In this document: in pieces, positions 48,966 through 60,639 of the stretch | Layout: each line of letters begins with the position of its first letter | Position numbering within the stretch: position 1 is the first letter of the stretch | Assembly (NCBI GenBank): GCA_019022495.1 | Contig: JAFEKR010000002.1 | Location: 2,046,001 to 2,110,000 of the forward strand | Length of the DNA stretch: 64,000 nucleotides | Direction of reading: 5' to 3' | Source: Epichloe hybrida | Taxonomy: Eukaryota > Ascomycota > Sordariomycetes > Hypocreales > Clavicipitaceae | The notes under the pieces: generated by a model | Told to the model about the DNA's origin: nothing | Databases searched by the model: none | The model's input: the letters and a program-made list of their open reading frames with translations, nothing else | Translations under genes and position numbers: made by a program

Positions 48966-51900
48966 ATGTCTGTCAATGTACAAGACTCGTCTCTATCCAA
49001 CTCGGCGCCCAAAGTATCGAAGCCCAGGGGGTTCCGGAAATGGTTTGGCAGAAGCCACGACCGGCCCAATGCTCAGTCCATTGTTTCTACCCAGCCAGCA
49101 GCAGCTCATATCATTGGAACTCAGCAGGTTGTTGGCGCCTTGCCGGACCCATGGTGGGAGAGCAACTCGCCCCAGGCCAGCTCACTTTGGGATCAGGCAT
49201 ACAAAAGCCTAGGAGAAAACAATGCCAATTCGGTCAATGAGTACGAAAGGTTGTTGATTAGGGAGACGCAAGAAGCTGGTACGTTATACGCACGCCACGT
49301 CCCTGTCTTTGTAGTCTTTGTGGGAAGCAAGAGAGAATTGCCTTTGCCTTTGCACAAGAACAAACACACCCATTTTCTTTATACGAGAAACAAAGCTGAC
49401 TTTCAGCAGGCCTTCCTTCGGATCACCCACGCCAAGTCAAGTTACAGTGCATTATCGATCGAGGCCTTGAGCGCCTGGAAAAGAACAAGACAAAATTCAA
49501 CATCGCTGGCCATGAATTCAATTTGTCCAACCAGATAGCCAACGCCGCGAGCCTGGCGACGTGGGCCAGAGGGCTTGTGGCCGAGGCCGTCAAGGCTTCA
49601 CCAGAGGCTTCCATCGCCTGGGCCGGTGTCTGTCTGATCCTGCCGCTACTGACGAGCCACAAGACGGCGAGCGAGGCTAACAGTGCTGGATTCAAATATG
49701 TCACGACTCGCATGCGCTATTACAGCGCACTGGAGCCTTTGCTTGCGCGGCTTGGCCTGAGTTCTCGCGTGTCGAGCTCTTTGATGGAGGCTGCCAACAA
49801 CGACATTGCTGCACTATATCAACACGTCATCGAGTTCCAGATACGAAGTGTTCTGCGCTTCTACCGAAGTCACTTTACAACCTATGCGCGGGATGTACTG
49901 ACAAGAGATGACTGGAAGCAGATGCAGGACAGAATCATAGATCTCGAAAAGATTGCGCGGCGAGACTTGAACCAGATCAACGAGCTGGTCTCGAGGGAAG
50001 CACTGGACTCGCTCGACTACTCGAGTCAGGAAAACCTGAAAACCATGGAACGACTGCATTCTATTGCCGGCCAACACCTGGGTGTCGCAGAAGACCAGAG
50101 AGACATTGCGAAGCAGCAGCTGCAACTTCAGACAGCAGCGTCTCAGCAGCTGTTGGGCGTTGTGGAGGAGCAAAAGCACATTGCGAAGCAGCAACTCCAA
50201 CTCCAAACGGCAGCATCCCGGCGCGCGCTCAGCGAAATGGAAGAAAAGTGCCGCCAGATATTCCGCCTCACCGACAACGGCACGGATGCTACGTACGAGT
50301 GGTATAGGGATCGCATCGAGCCACGCGTCCCGGGAACGTGCGAATGGTTTCTCAACCACAAAAGCTATCACGAATGGTTACGACAAAGAGCCGGGCCGCT
50401 TCTTGTGACGGCAGACCCTGGATGTGGAAAGTCTGTGCTCGCAAAACACCTGGTGGAGGAGGTGTTGCCGAAATCAACGACCGTCTGTTATTTCTTCTTC
50501 AAGCAGGGAGACCAGAGCACCACTCGTCAGGCCTTGTGCGCCATACTGCACCAGCTCTTCTCCCAGCATCGCCCTGTGGTAAGACACGCTGTACCAGAGT
50601 ACGAGAGAAATGGAACAGGTCTGACCGAATCGACTTCTGCATTGTGGAGCGTGTTGATGAGTTCCGCCCAGGATCCGCAAACAGGACCTTTGACAATCGT
50701 TCTGGACGCAATTGACGAATGCGACAACCCTGACTTTCAAGACTTGATACGCAGACTTCAGCGTCTGTTTGAAGAGGAGAGGGAAACCCCGAGCAACCTA
50801 AAATGGCTCCTCACGAGCCGCCCATACGGCAAGATTACTTCAGAATTCGAGGCATCAATCAGATACTTCCCCCATGTGCACGTCTCGGCGAGCGGGACAT
50901 CGGAAGCTATCGGCAAGGAAGTCATCCAAGTCATCAAGTATCGCATCGCACAACTGAACCTTCCAAGCGAGCTCAAGGGCCACATGATCAAGCATTTTCT
51001 CCAAGTACCCCAACGCACATACCTGTGGGCTCACCTGGTGTTCGAACACGTGAGGACAAACCTCAAACTAACACCAAAGGGCTTCGACTCCATCCTTGAA
51101 AATCTTCCCAAAACAGTCAATGAAGCCTATGAGGGCATACTCAGCAAGTCGCAAGACGACCCCATGGTGGGCAAGGCCTTGAGCATCATCTTGGCAGCCA
51201 GTCGGCCACTGTCCGTCACGGAGATGAACGTTGCGCTGAACATGTCGGATGGCCTGCAATCCCTCGGCGATCTGGATCTAGAAGAAGAGGAATACTTCAC
51301 GGGTCGTCTCTGATCCTGGTGTGGACTGTTCGTGTCCATCTACCAGAACAAGGTCTATTTCCTTCACCAGAGCTGCAGAGAATTCCTCCTCGCCAAGTCG
51401 AGCTCGCAAGGCCAAATGGCAAGCCCTCCCCCCTGGAAGCACTCCATCTCTCATCAATACGCCCACGCCTGCCTGGCAGAAATTTGCGTGCTTTCTCTTG
51501 ATCTGCTCAATTTCGGCAGGCAATTTCGGCCCCGCAGGAAAACACGAACCGCGTCGGCGGCCGACTCTCGCGCTTTTCTAGACTATGCCGCTAGACACTG
51601 GGGGTTACACTACTGCGAATCCGGCATTGGCCGCAACAGAGCGGTTTGGGAAAGAGCACTGAGAATATGCGATCCCAGGTCAAAGGCTCACTCAGCATGG
51701 TCCAAGGCGTGCTCTGACTACCCGCTCCTGTCTCCGTTGATGCAAGTTGCGAGTGTCGGTCAAGCAGCAGTCATGGACCTGTTTCTCCGAAACAGGGCCA
51801 ACATTGAGGAAGCAGACACGCTTTATCGTCGAACACCATTGCTGTGGGCGTCCAAAGGGGGGCACGCTGCAACAGTCGACCTGCTGCTAAGGGCGGGAGC

Positions 51901-52561
51901 CAACCTCAACGCACAAGAAGTCAAGACAGAGAGGACGGCGCTCGTTTGGGCGACTGAACTAGGGCATGTGGAAGTCGTCAACGCGCTGCTCTGGCACGGA
52001 GCGAGCATACACGAAATGGGATATCCCACAGACTGGACACCGCTCCATCGGGCCGTCTTCTTCGGCCACTTGGCCGTCGTGGAGCTTCTCCTCACGAAGG
52101 GCGCCGAATGGTGTCAACCGGACTGGCAGGGCCGCACACCAACTTGGCTGGCCGCATCAAGGGGCCACCTCGAAATACTAAGAATGCTCCTCAGGATGAA
52201 AGGCGATGCAGAGTTCAAGGACCAGACGGGCTCGACCCCTTTCATGGAGGCAGCCGCGAATGGCCATGTCAAGATCATGAAGCTGCTCCTCGAGAACATG
52301 GAGATAGATGTTGAACAGCGCGACAACTACGGGCGCACCGCGCTTGCTAGGGCCGTGGATGCACAACGCCCAGAAGCCGTCAGAATGCTGCTCAAGAAGC
52401 GCGCCAAGGTGAATGTCAAGGATGGAGGCGGGATGACTCCGTTGTACATGGCTACTCGGCGCGAGAACAAGGTGTGCATGGACCTGCTGCTTGCGGCTGG
52501 CGCAGATTATAGTTTGTTAGAATTGTATTATATGACAGCTTATATTACATATAAGGGATAA
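48966..52561 (+). CDS. NACHT-ankyrin NLR-like protein, split by an in-frame TGA
   Basis: Exon 1 is 48966-49278 and exon 2 starts at 49407 after a 128-nt intron. The N-terminal domain (about 60-330) has the LWDQAYKSL block common to fungal NACHT proteins. A linker with two 25-residue repeats around KQQLQLQTAAS follows. The NACHT ATPase has Walker A DPGCGKS (441-447) and a Walker B-like TIVLDAIDECD. At codon 740 (51311-51313) TGA interrupts the frame between GRL and SWCGLFVSIY. The same frame then continues through the conserved CGLFVSIYQNKVYFLHQ segment and about eight ankyrin repeats (roughly 880-1140). An Arg codon (CGA) changed by one transition would explain it. The last 15 codons are abruptly AT-rich. 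Such proteins sense non-self in fungi. As it stands, only the ATPase half (739 residues) would be made unless readthrough or reinitiation occurs. Confidence 0.85.
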
Positions 52562-53042
52562 GTTACATACGTACAGGTTATAGGCAGTATGAGCCATAAT
52601 ATACGGAGTACACTCTACCATGTGCGGAGTAAAGTAGTCTTAATTAGCCATAGAATACGGAGTACATGACTGCGTTTCTGCGAAGAGCCCCTGATTGAAT
52701 TGAAACTTGTGTGGCCGTATTGATCGTGCCACGCCCCACTCCTTTCGGTTATTGCGTGCCTTGAAACACCCGAAGATACCAGAAGAAGGGGGGGGGGGGG
52801 CGTACGAACTACAGATTATTCCAAATCTCCTTAGCTGCGGTCCTTTTTTGGAGTCAAGTGAGCCAGGGCCTGTATCCAATTAGATAAAGATAATCCGTAG
52901 ACTATTAGAGATGGATACATTTGCGGGCTCCATAGTCCTATAAGGGGGACCACCGCTAAGTAGTAAGGAGATGAAGTCAGTGACCGCGCAGGTAAGCGTT
53001 GCTTATCTAAGAGATTTAATAAGTATAACATATAGTAGTTTA

Positions 53043-53058
53043 TACGGAGTACTCCGTA
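53043..53058. repeat. TACGGAGTACTCCGTA palindrome
   Basis: Perfect 16-bp copy of the palindrome also found at 31217-31232, followed at once by a further half-like ATCCGTATA. Confidence 0.8.
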
Positions 53059-53441
53059 ATCCGTATAGTAAAAATGACTTGTACATATATTATTAGCCTA
53101 TTTACGCATGAGCAAAAAATACCCCTCGTCCACTTTTACCTGGCGAGCTCCATACATGATACAGGACATCGCCGCGCCACGTCGAACCTGGTCATCGAGC
53201 TCTTTGAGCAACGTATTGTTTCAACCACGACGTCAGACGTCAGGATTTGCGCCGAGACAGGTCTGCGTTTTTTGGGTTTGGGATCGTGACAAGTTATGTA
53301 GATGGAAAAAGTCAACTTCAGGACGCGGATAAATGCATGTACTCTGTCAAGTTGGCCATGGTTCATCAATCTCGTATACAATTCAAGGGGCCGAGTTCAT
53401 GCACAGTTTCACAGAGAAAGGAAGGAAGATGCGGTGAACTT

Positions 53442-53515
53442 CATAGCTTCTTTTACTCGGCATTTGTTCTGGATCATAGCTTCTTTTCCTCGGCAAGTGT
53501 TCTGGATCATAGCTT
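53442..53515. repeat. 33-bp tandem repeat, 2.2 units
   Basis: CATAGCTTCTTTT opens each unit and TTCTGGAT closes it. Units are 53442-53474 and 53475-53507, then a partial CATAGCTT. The two differ at four positions. Confidence 0.85.
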
Positions 53516-53703
53516 GAAACATGCCAGCCAGCCAGCCTAAAATACGTGGTTGCTGTGATTTCTACCGAGCATGAATTACATAAATCAAGGGAAGAATGGG
53601 TGATTGTCTCCAAACTGCATAAAACAACCTGCCTCCCCCCTCCGTATGGGAGAGCCCAAATCATTTTCCAGTCAAGCCAAGCCAAACATCATCCAACCTA
53701 AGT

Positions 53704-54580
53704 ATGCAGCTGATCACGACCATTGGTCTCCTCGCCACACTCCAGGCAGTACCTGCCTATTCCCAAAATCCCCCAAACCCCCAAGATGCCCAAGACGGCT
53801 GCCCGGAAGTGCACGTCATTGCCGCGCGCGGCACGAACGTCAAACCAGGATATGACATCCTCCTCCCGCTCGTCACCCAGATCAAGACCACATACGCGGG
53901 GGCCACGTCGGAGTCAATCGACTATCCTGCCTGCGACGGAAAAAGCAGCTGCGGCGGGATCCGGTACCCGGAATCTGCAAAACGGGGCACAGTTGCTGTT
54001 GCGAAGGCCGTGAATGGATTTTACAAGAAATGCCCCAAAGCTCAATTGGTGTTGATGGGGTCCTCTCAGGTAATATGGGGAGCCCTCGAAGATAGTATCT
54101 GTTGATAAGGGCCATCAGCTAAACTGGATTTTCTGACAGGGAGGCCAAATCATCGACAACGCCCTCTGCGGCGGAGCCGACCCGGGTCCAGTGAGTCCAG
54201 CGAGTCTAGGAACAACCGACGCAGCCGTGGCGATCGACCCAAGTGCAGCCAAAATGGTCAAGGCAGCCATCTTGGTGGGAAATCCTAGATTCCGATCCGG
54301 GCCCCCCTATACAGTCGGATCCTGCAGAGGCAAGGGCGTAAGTAGAACCCCCTTTTCCAATCCGTCCCCAAAGCCCCCGTCGGTTGATAACATGTTTGCG
54401 TCTTAGGTTGTTGCCCGTCCCGAGGGTTCTACATGCCCGAATGGCGACAAGGTCCATTCGTGGTGCGACGCAGAGGATCCTGTTTGCTGCCAAGGACGCG
54501 ATTACGCAGTTCATGGTGCATATGTCACGAAATATAAGACGCAAATTCTGGACTTCGTAAACAGCAAACTTGCTGGCTGA
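53704..54580 (+). CDS. Secreted carbohydrate esterase family 5 enzyme (acetylxylan esterase/cutinase)
   Basis: Three exons (53704-54069, 54140-54337 and 54407-54580) give 245 residues. A signal peptide MQLITTIGLLATLQAVPAYS is followed by a short Pro/Asn-rich stretch. The mature part starts with CPEVHVIAARGT, the family opening. The nucleophile elbow G-S-S-Q-G has Ser121; the first intron sits right after SSQ. The rest of the triad is Asp in DPVC (about 212) and His in VHGAY (about 224). Eight or more Cys fit disulfide bonding in a secreted enzyme. The overall pattern is nearer acetylxylan esterase than classical cutinase. It would remove acetyl groups from plant xylan or hydrolyse cutin-like esters. 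Confidence 0.9.
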
Positions 54581-55836
54581 TCTGTGCGGTCTCAAATGAT
54601 CGATTGGCGTCGTAGCAATGCCATATGGACAGAGCCTGAGCTCTTATACAAATGGAGGTCCATTTTTTTGGGCAACAAAATTGTACATAGCGACGGCAAG
54701 TAACCCAGAGGCTCTTTCATTCCATTCACCTAGGCCTTTTCTTCTGCTTTCTTCTTTGGTGCGACGTTCTCGAATTCCATAGGTATCTCGCTTCTTCAGC
54801 TCATTAAATAACAGAGGCCAGATTATCTCCATCTACTGCAGTCGTCTGCGTGATGCGTTTACCGAGAAAGATCTGCCGGCGTTGTTGGAGGTAAAGGGCG
54901 AATGTAAAGCTTCAGACTTGACTCTTCTGTGAATGTCACCGTTGTTTCGCTGAATTGGCCTCGAGCGGGCATGGCGTCCTTGATGGCTCGAATGGTCCAA
55001 TCGTTGTAGGCAGTGCAAAAATGTCATCACCTCGGTACAGCAGCACTGTGGCATGTCTGAACGCACTGTCATCATTAGTATACACAATAAAGGATCGCCA
55101 CACGTCTCTCGTGCATTGGGGAATTTTTTAGTTTCCTAGATGGTTGCAACTTGTCGTTGTACCACGAGGTGCGGAAGGGATCGGAACCTTTTTCTTTCTT
55201 TTCTCTTCTTGGCTTTTCTTTTCTTTTCTTTTTGAACCACCGGATTGACTGCATCCATCCAATCAGATGCGGCAAATTGTGATTGTGCGTCTGTCTGTCG
55301 CATTTGAGGAAAGAGCAATGGTAGTAACGGTAGCAACAAGGTGGCACCGCACGCAGCACGACTGAGTCTCCCTGTCCAGTCAGCGATGGGAAAGTGGGCG
55401 CGTGCGCTCAGCGGGTTCATGGGTTGGCCTCCAGGTTAGTCTCGTGGCTTGCCCGTCTACTTTTCCCAAATGAGATTTTCGGGAGTCATGGCAGTCATGG
55501 CAGTCATGGCGCTCCAACGATGCAGACCCGTGGTGTCGTTGACGCCTGTCGATGGCCAAAGCAGTTGGTCCGTTCCTCAAGTTGGTTCGCCAAGTCCTGA
55601 GTCCTGACCAAATCGATGGCCTGCCGGCCCGGCATCCGTCAGGTGTGTGAGTGAGTGTGAGACCTGCCGACTTGCAAGAGATATCATCAGCCCGGCTCTT
55701 CTATGCCAACTCCTCAGCTTCTGGTCTGTCTTGACTCTCTACATGTATGTTTCGTCGATTGCTGCCATTCCACCAACCGAGGCCAAACGCGTGCTACACC
55801 CACGGTCCATGCCTCAAGTCGGCCCAACCAGCCAAG
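54581..55836. other. Intergenic, no gene seen
   Basis: A pyrimidine tract (TTTTCTTTTC type) lies near 55,190-55,235 and a 9-bp repeat (CAGTCATGG x3) near 55,485-55,512. Reverse-strand frames in the pyrimidine tract give Lys/Glu-rich peptides and are artefacts. The last 100 bp hold an upstream in-frame ATG (55799 region) of the next gene. Confidence 0.55.
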
Positions 55837-57679
55837 ATGCGATTCATGTTTGGCAGATCACGAGGGGAATATCGTCCTCTTCCTCGATATGAAAACCATG
55901 ATATCCCGTCGGATGTATCGTCGGATATATCGTCGGACTCCCGATGCTCCGAGTCAGCCAGAAGGACGAAATGGATCATTGGCGGCACGGCGCTTCTCCT
56001 CGGTACTGTACTGGCAGCTCGCTATCTTGTGGTACGTCCCAGTGCTACCCAGCGATCATGCATGGCTCTTGTTAACATCACCACGCCGTTAGCCTTGTTC
56101 AGAATCATTTGGATACGTGACTGATGATGCGCCCCCGTCTGACAAGGTCTTGACCGCCCAGCAATTGCAGGCGCTCCAGACGGGCAATCACTCCATCTCA
56201 GCCGGCGGCGATCGTCGTCTCCGGGTTTTCATGTCGGCTGACTCCCCTCACATCAATCTGTGCAAGTCAGCCATGTCAGCCGTTGCCTTGGGTTATCCTG
56301 CACCAATTCTGCTGAACTGGGGAGGCGAGTTCTATCCTAAAGAGTGGTATCTAGCCGGAAGCCACATTGCCAAACTCGAGAGCCTGCTATCTGTGATTGA
56401 AGACCTTCTTGCTCGAGCCGAGGGTGAGGACAGCGATGCTCATGACCATGATTTAGCTGTTCTTGTTGGCGCCCATGACGTTTGGTTTCAGCTTCCTCCG
56501 TCAGTACTGATTCAGCGCTACCACCAGCTCAACCGGGAAGCAGACAAACGAGTTCACCGCCGTTGGCAAGATGCGCAAGGCTTCGCCGCGGACTTCCCCA
56601 TCCAGCCGCCTAAACAGTCCATTATCGTGACCGCCGCCAAAGACTGCCATTCCACAACCGAATCAGACTCCGATCCTCACTATATGTATGGGAGGGGAAC
56701 GGACAAGGTCTCGTCAACTCCCTCGTACCCAGCCCGAGAATTCGACAAGATTCAGCCGAGGTGCGTCAACAACGCCATGGTCATCGGCACGATGGGTTCT
56801 CTCCGAGATGCGCTTATTCGCGAAAAGGCAAAGGTCGAAACTATCGCCCACAGAGGCAGGCAATTATGGAGCGATCAGCCTCTCTTTGGGGAGGTAATTG
56901 GCGCCCAAGAGACGTGGAGGGAATGGGTGCGCGAGCTAGGTGCTACTTGGAACGGCACTACATCTGAGAATTTCTTATCCAAGCTGGCTCGAGACGTGCG
57001 CGAGATTGCCAAAGCATCCATGCACGGCGAGCGGTTCGAATACGGTATCGGTCTCGAGGACAGCTTCAGCACGATATCGCCCACCTGTTCCGCCGAAGAT
57101 CGAGGCGACTTTGTTAGGATAAATGACGTGCAGGCAGTGCAGGAAGCATCTGTAAAGGCTGGCGTGCCCTATGAGGAAGTTCGCATCAGGGGTGTTCCCG
57201 GTGAGCTGTCACAAAAGATGGTTGGACCAAAACAGTTGGAAGCTGTGGAATGGGGCGATGTTCCTCTGTACTCGGATTTCTACCTTGGCGTCACCCCAGT
57301 TGTCATTCACCACAACGCCTACCCCGACGGCCCCAAGAGGAAGACGCGGCTCGTCGAGTGGTGGAGCAAGATGTGGTTTCATGCTCAGCTCCGCAATCTC
57401 GTTGCGCACGCGATGCTGCCAATATCGTCACGGAGCATCATTCGACCTCTCGCACGAGTAACTTTGCAAGCTCAAACAGGCGAAGGAGAAATCAGATATT
57501 GGGCTCCGAAATCCGATATACACAACAGAATGGTCAAGATTTACCAGCCATCACCAATCGACGCCACGTCCGGAGGCTCGTACATCCCCATGGCCTGGGA
57601 GGGCATCTGCCAAAGTGGCACTGAAAGACCATGGCACCAAGAAATCTTTGGCGATGCCAAAGGGCCGTGGCAAATGTAA
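55837..57679 (+). CDS. Type II membrane protein, glycosyltransferase-like
   Basis: Two exons (55837-56031 and 56093-57679) give 593 residues. The basic, Ser-rich N-terminus (1-45) is followed by one membrane segment WIIGGTALLLGTVLAARYLV (46-65), the topology of Golgi transferases. The lumenal part begins after CSESFGYV and has RVFMSADSPHINLCKSAM, LNWGGEF, and LVGAHDVWFQLP, where the D-V-W could serve as the acidic metal-binding motif. NNAMVIGTMGSLRDAL and QLWSDQPLFGEVI recall the PLOD/procollagen galactosyltransferase fold (acceptor loop and D-Q-x-x-F). The placement is from memory of motifs only, and function is unproven. I chose ATG 55837 because the codons after the upstream ATG are not protein-like. 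Confidence 0.7.
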
Positions 57680-58440
57680 AGACAAAGGCAATCTCACAAA
57701 ATGAACCAAGCGAATCGAACTCGAACTCGAACAATGGGAGATGGAGATGATGGGTAATGTTTACTATTTACTAATTGGCTTATCGGCGTTTGAACAGCAG
57801 CGACTTAGCGTGTAAACCCTAGGCGAACTTTCCCTACGTTTACTTTTCTTTCTCTTGTCTTTCCTTCCCCATTTCACTTCCATGTACCTGTACTCGGCAT
57901 GCCCGAGTTCTTCTTGCATTGACCCTTGGCATTGGCAATGAGGCTGCATCAACTTGGGGCAGAGGCCGAAGACTGATGATATGTATGTATACAAACAAAT
58001 ATGCATTCATGTATAAGCGAACCGAAGTCCCGTCTGTCACATTGTGTGCGGATGGGAAGGGCTCTCTCGTGACGTAGCTTGTCGAAGAGGTGGCGGCTCT
58101 GATATACGTGGCTGGCCTGACCAACAGCATGTGCAGCTTCACATCGAAAACCAAGCTCAAGCTGCTACTACTGCCAGATTTAGCTACGGCTCTACAAGCA
58201 TCTGAGAATATCCACGAAAGTGACGACTTGCAAGGCTGTATGAATGGACGATTTCATTCGTACTATGCTACCAGGTGATCTTGCTACGACGGTTGCTGAG
58301 GGGGGTATCTCTGTAAAAGTCTGTAAAAGTAGAATCCAAACTAGTCCCGCCCCAAAATCTACGCTTTGCGCGAACAAAGGAAAAATAAAATGAAAAAGAG
58401 TCATTACAACGTCTCAAGTCATCATGGGGAGATATCCCAC
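57680..58440. other. Convergent intergenic region
   Basis: Lies between two genes that end towards each other. It holds their 3' regions, with a TCGAAC repeat at about 57,712-57,732 right after the stop of the first. No gene or hairpin terminator stands out. Confidence 0.6.
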
Positions 58441-60639
58441 TCATGAAGAGTCCTCGGCCATCCTCACAATCTCGCACAGACTTCTCAGGAAGAGCATGTC
58501 AGCATCCTCTGTCTCCATGTCCACCATTCTTTCTTCTCCCGTGCCGTTCTCGGCCATTAACTTGGCTGTGGCCACCAGTCTCGAAACACATCGCAAGAGG
58601 CCACTCTGGATAACTCGCAGAGCGTTGTCTTGGGCCGTTGGAGCAGTGCCACGTTGAGTGACCATACCCTCCCTGGTCCAGTCGGCAAGTGGAGAGCCCA
58701 GTCGCTTAGAGAATCTGCCCATACTGGCCGCCATGTCGCCACCAGCCGAGAGCCCAAGCAGAGATGCCGCCTTCTTCGGAATGTCATCTTGCGACTGCGA
58801 GTCTCGCGTGTTCATGGTATTTGGGCGGTTGTGTCCAGAGAGAGGCATGGGTAATCTGACCACGAGAGCGGAAATATAATTGTACGCCACAATGTGCGCG
58901 TACAGCGCATCGCAGATGTAGTCGGAGCAACACCCAAACACGTTCTTGAGGGACATCCAGGGCTTCGGCGTGTCCACGTCTGCTGAAGAAAGTGGCGACA
59001 CGCTGTGGCCGTGACGAGAACTAGGTGGTCTCGGAGGGGTCTTGGGTTCTGAGAATTGTGGTCCACGCTTATACGTGACGACTTTGCGCCATAGAGACTT
59101 TCGTGCTGAATGTGGCGACGACGTTTCCCCAGTCATGATACTGAGGGAGTCCAATGAAGGTTGCCGAACCTTCTTAGCGTAGCTTCTGATTGTTTCCACT
59201 GTCAAGCTCGATGTCAGAAGCATCGTTTCGGGAAAACATGCGACTGATACTCGCAAGGTCTCGACAGCATCTGGCGGCAATGGCACTACTCTTGCGTTAT
59301 CTTCGGTTTGTGATGCCCAAGGATATGGCTGAAGGCTGCTGTTTAACCAAGACTGTACGCTCCGCAGCGGTTGTGGTGGACTTGGTGGTCGAACAAACAC
59401 AGGATTTTCCTTGTTCGCCTGCTTCTTCAAAGGCGAGTACATGGCTTCACCGTCTGATTCGGGAAAGTCATCGCTGACTGGTGACAATTCACGTACCAGA
59501 CTAGACTCAAGAGCCATGTTTCGTGCATGAGAAGTGGAAAAGGCATTGAGTGCGGTGTTTATACGGAGAGATTGTGTACGTTCCGTTTTTTGTGAGCGAC
59601 GATGATGTCGAGTGCCTGACGTTTGTAACGAGCCGCCCCTAGCGGAGGCCATGCTCAGTTGAGGCTGTGCCGCGGCAAAGCTGCTGGACCTCAATGGAAG
59701 ATCCAGTGACACCCCTACAGATTGTTTTCTTCGAGGTGGCATTATGGGAGAGCATTCGCCGACGGAATGGGATTTGCGGTGCAGAGCCCGTGATGGTTTA
59801 GTCCATATACTGGACATATCAGCCCGAGGGGCTGTCGCCACGACTGGTGATCCCAGCTCAGAGCTATGCGGCGTTGGTGGCCTTGGAGAGAGGGATCCAG
59901 CATTGCAGTTGTCGAGGGTTGCATTATCTTGTTCCTCTCTATCAGAATCCATATCAATCCAACTGCATTGATAAGGGCCTTCTGGTGGCGGAGAGCTTTT
60001 GCGCTTGCAGACAATAGATCCCACCGATGTGGCCGTCGTGACTATGGAGCCACGATGTCGAAACGACGGTGGCTCTGCTTCTTCAGAACTGTAATGACTC
60101 ATGGTAGATGCTGAATCGGAATGATGGTCCACCATTGTGTGGTCTTCTTGATCCATAAAGGAAACCAGAGACTCTCGCTCTTCAATAGCCCCGAGGACCT
60201 GAACACGGGCTGATGCTGCGAGGTACGGCGAACACAACGACATCCTGCTGGCTCGAGCTCGGCCTTTTTCATCTGAGGATAAGCGAGGACTTGGAGCGCC
60301 AGCAGTCGTATCTCTTGACGCGAATAGGTCTGCGGACATCTCTAGATCTCGTGCCAGAAGCTCGGGCAAATAGTCGTCTAGGCGATCCACCACACTGTCG
60401 TCTGCCACTACAGACTGGTTACTGCTCCAGGAACTTGACAAGGATGGTGAAAGTGCCAGCGGCATGAGACCCTTCATGCTGGATACTGATCGTCTCCTCC
60501 TGGTTGATGGCGACGACCTTGCCGTTAATGATGGTGATTCACTGCGAGTCGATAGTGATTTTGGGTATTCGATTCTTGCTGGTGTGGTCTCGAGGCTGTC
60601 CAGGTTCATGGACGTTGTTTCGGTGCTTGATAAGTTCAT
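58441..60639 (-). CDS. Large Ser-rich protein of unknown function
   Basis: One uninterrupted frame of 732 residues starting MNLSSTETTS. Residues 1 to about 560 are Ser/Pro/Arg-rich and look disordered, with many S-P and R-x-x-S sites for kinases (for example RRRRSVSS and HRKSHSVGE). A more ordered C-terminal part (about 560-732) includes SLKNVFGCCSDYICDALYAH, an Ala-rich helix and the helical end LRSLCEIVRMAEDSS. I do not recognise the family. The length of the open frame and the lack of any competing frame make it a real gene. It may be a signalling or cell-shape regulator, but that is only a guess from composition. Confidence 0.8.
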   Translation of the reverse strand: MNLSSTETTSMNLDSLETTPARIEYPKSLSTRSESPSLTARSSPSTRRRRSVSSMKGLMPLALSPSLSSSWSSNQSVVADDSVVDRLDDYLPELLARDLEMSADLFASRDTTAGAPSPRLSSDEKGRARASRMSLCSPYLAASARVQVLGAIEERESLVSFMDQEDHTMVDHHSDSASTMSHYSSEEAEPPSFRHRGSIVTTATSVGSIVCKRKSSPPPEGPYQCSWIDMDSDREEQDNATLDNCNAGSLSPRPPTPHSSELGSPVVATAPRADMSSIWTKPSRALHRKSHSVGECSPIMPPRRKQSVGVSLDLPLRSSSFAAAQPQLSMASARGGSLQTSGTRHHRRSQKTERTQSLRINTALNAFSTSHARNMALESSLVRELSPVSDDFPESDGEAMYSPLKKQANKENPVFVRPPSPPQPLRSVQSWLNSSLQPYPWASQTEDNARVVPLPPDAVETLRVSVACFPETMLLTSSLTVETIRSYAKKVRQPSLDSLSIMTGETSSPHSARKSLWRKVVTYKRGPQFSEPKTPPRPPSSRHGHSVSPLSSADVDTPKPWMSLKNVFGCCSDYICDALYAHIVAYNYISALVVRLPMPLSGHNRPNTMNTRDSQSQDDIPKKAASLLGLSAGGDMAASMGRFSKRLGSPLADWTREGMVTQRGTAPTAQDNALRVIQSGLLRCVSRLVATAKLMAENGTGEERMVDMETEDADMLFLRSLCEIVRMAEDSS

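Larger units (their letters stand above)
52562..53703. other. Intergenic, AT-rich with repeats
   Basis: Contains TACGGAGTA half-sites at 52602-52610 and 52656-52664, a 13-base G run at 52788-52800, the perfect palindrome at 53043-53058 and a 33-bp tandem repeat at 53442-53515. No gene is supported. The final 100 bp lead into the esterase gene. Confidence 0.55.

Noticed and set aside
49814..50371. 185-codon reverse-strand frame inside the NLR gene
   Set aside because: Antisense to the conserved N-terminal and NACHT coding sequence; no family features.
51302..51345. Intron spanning the TGA of the NLR gene
   Set aside because: It would be 44 nt, shift the frame and delete a conserved segment.
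54644..55420. Lys/Arg/Glu-rich reverse-strand frames between the esterase and the glycosyltransferase-like gene
   Set aside because: They arise from the pyrimidine-rich tracts and lack start context or motifs.
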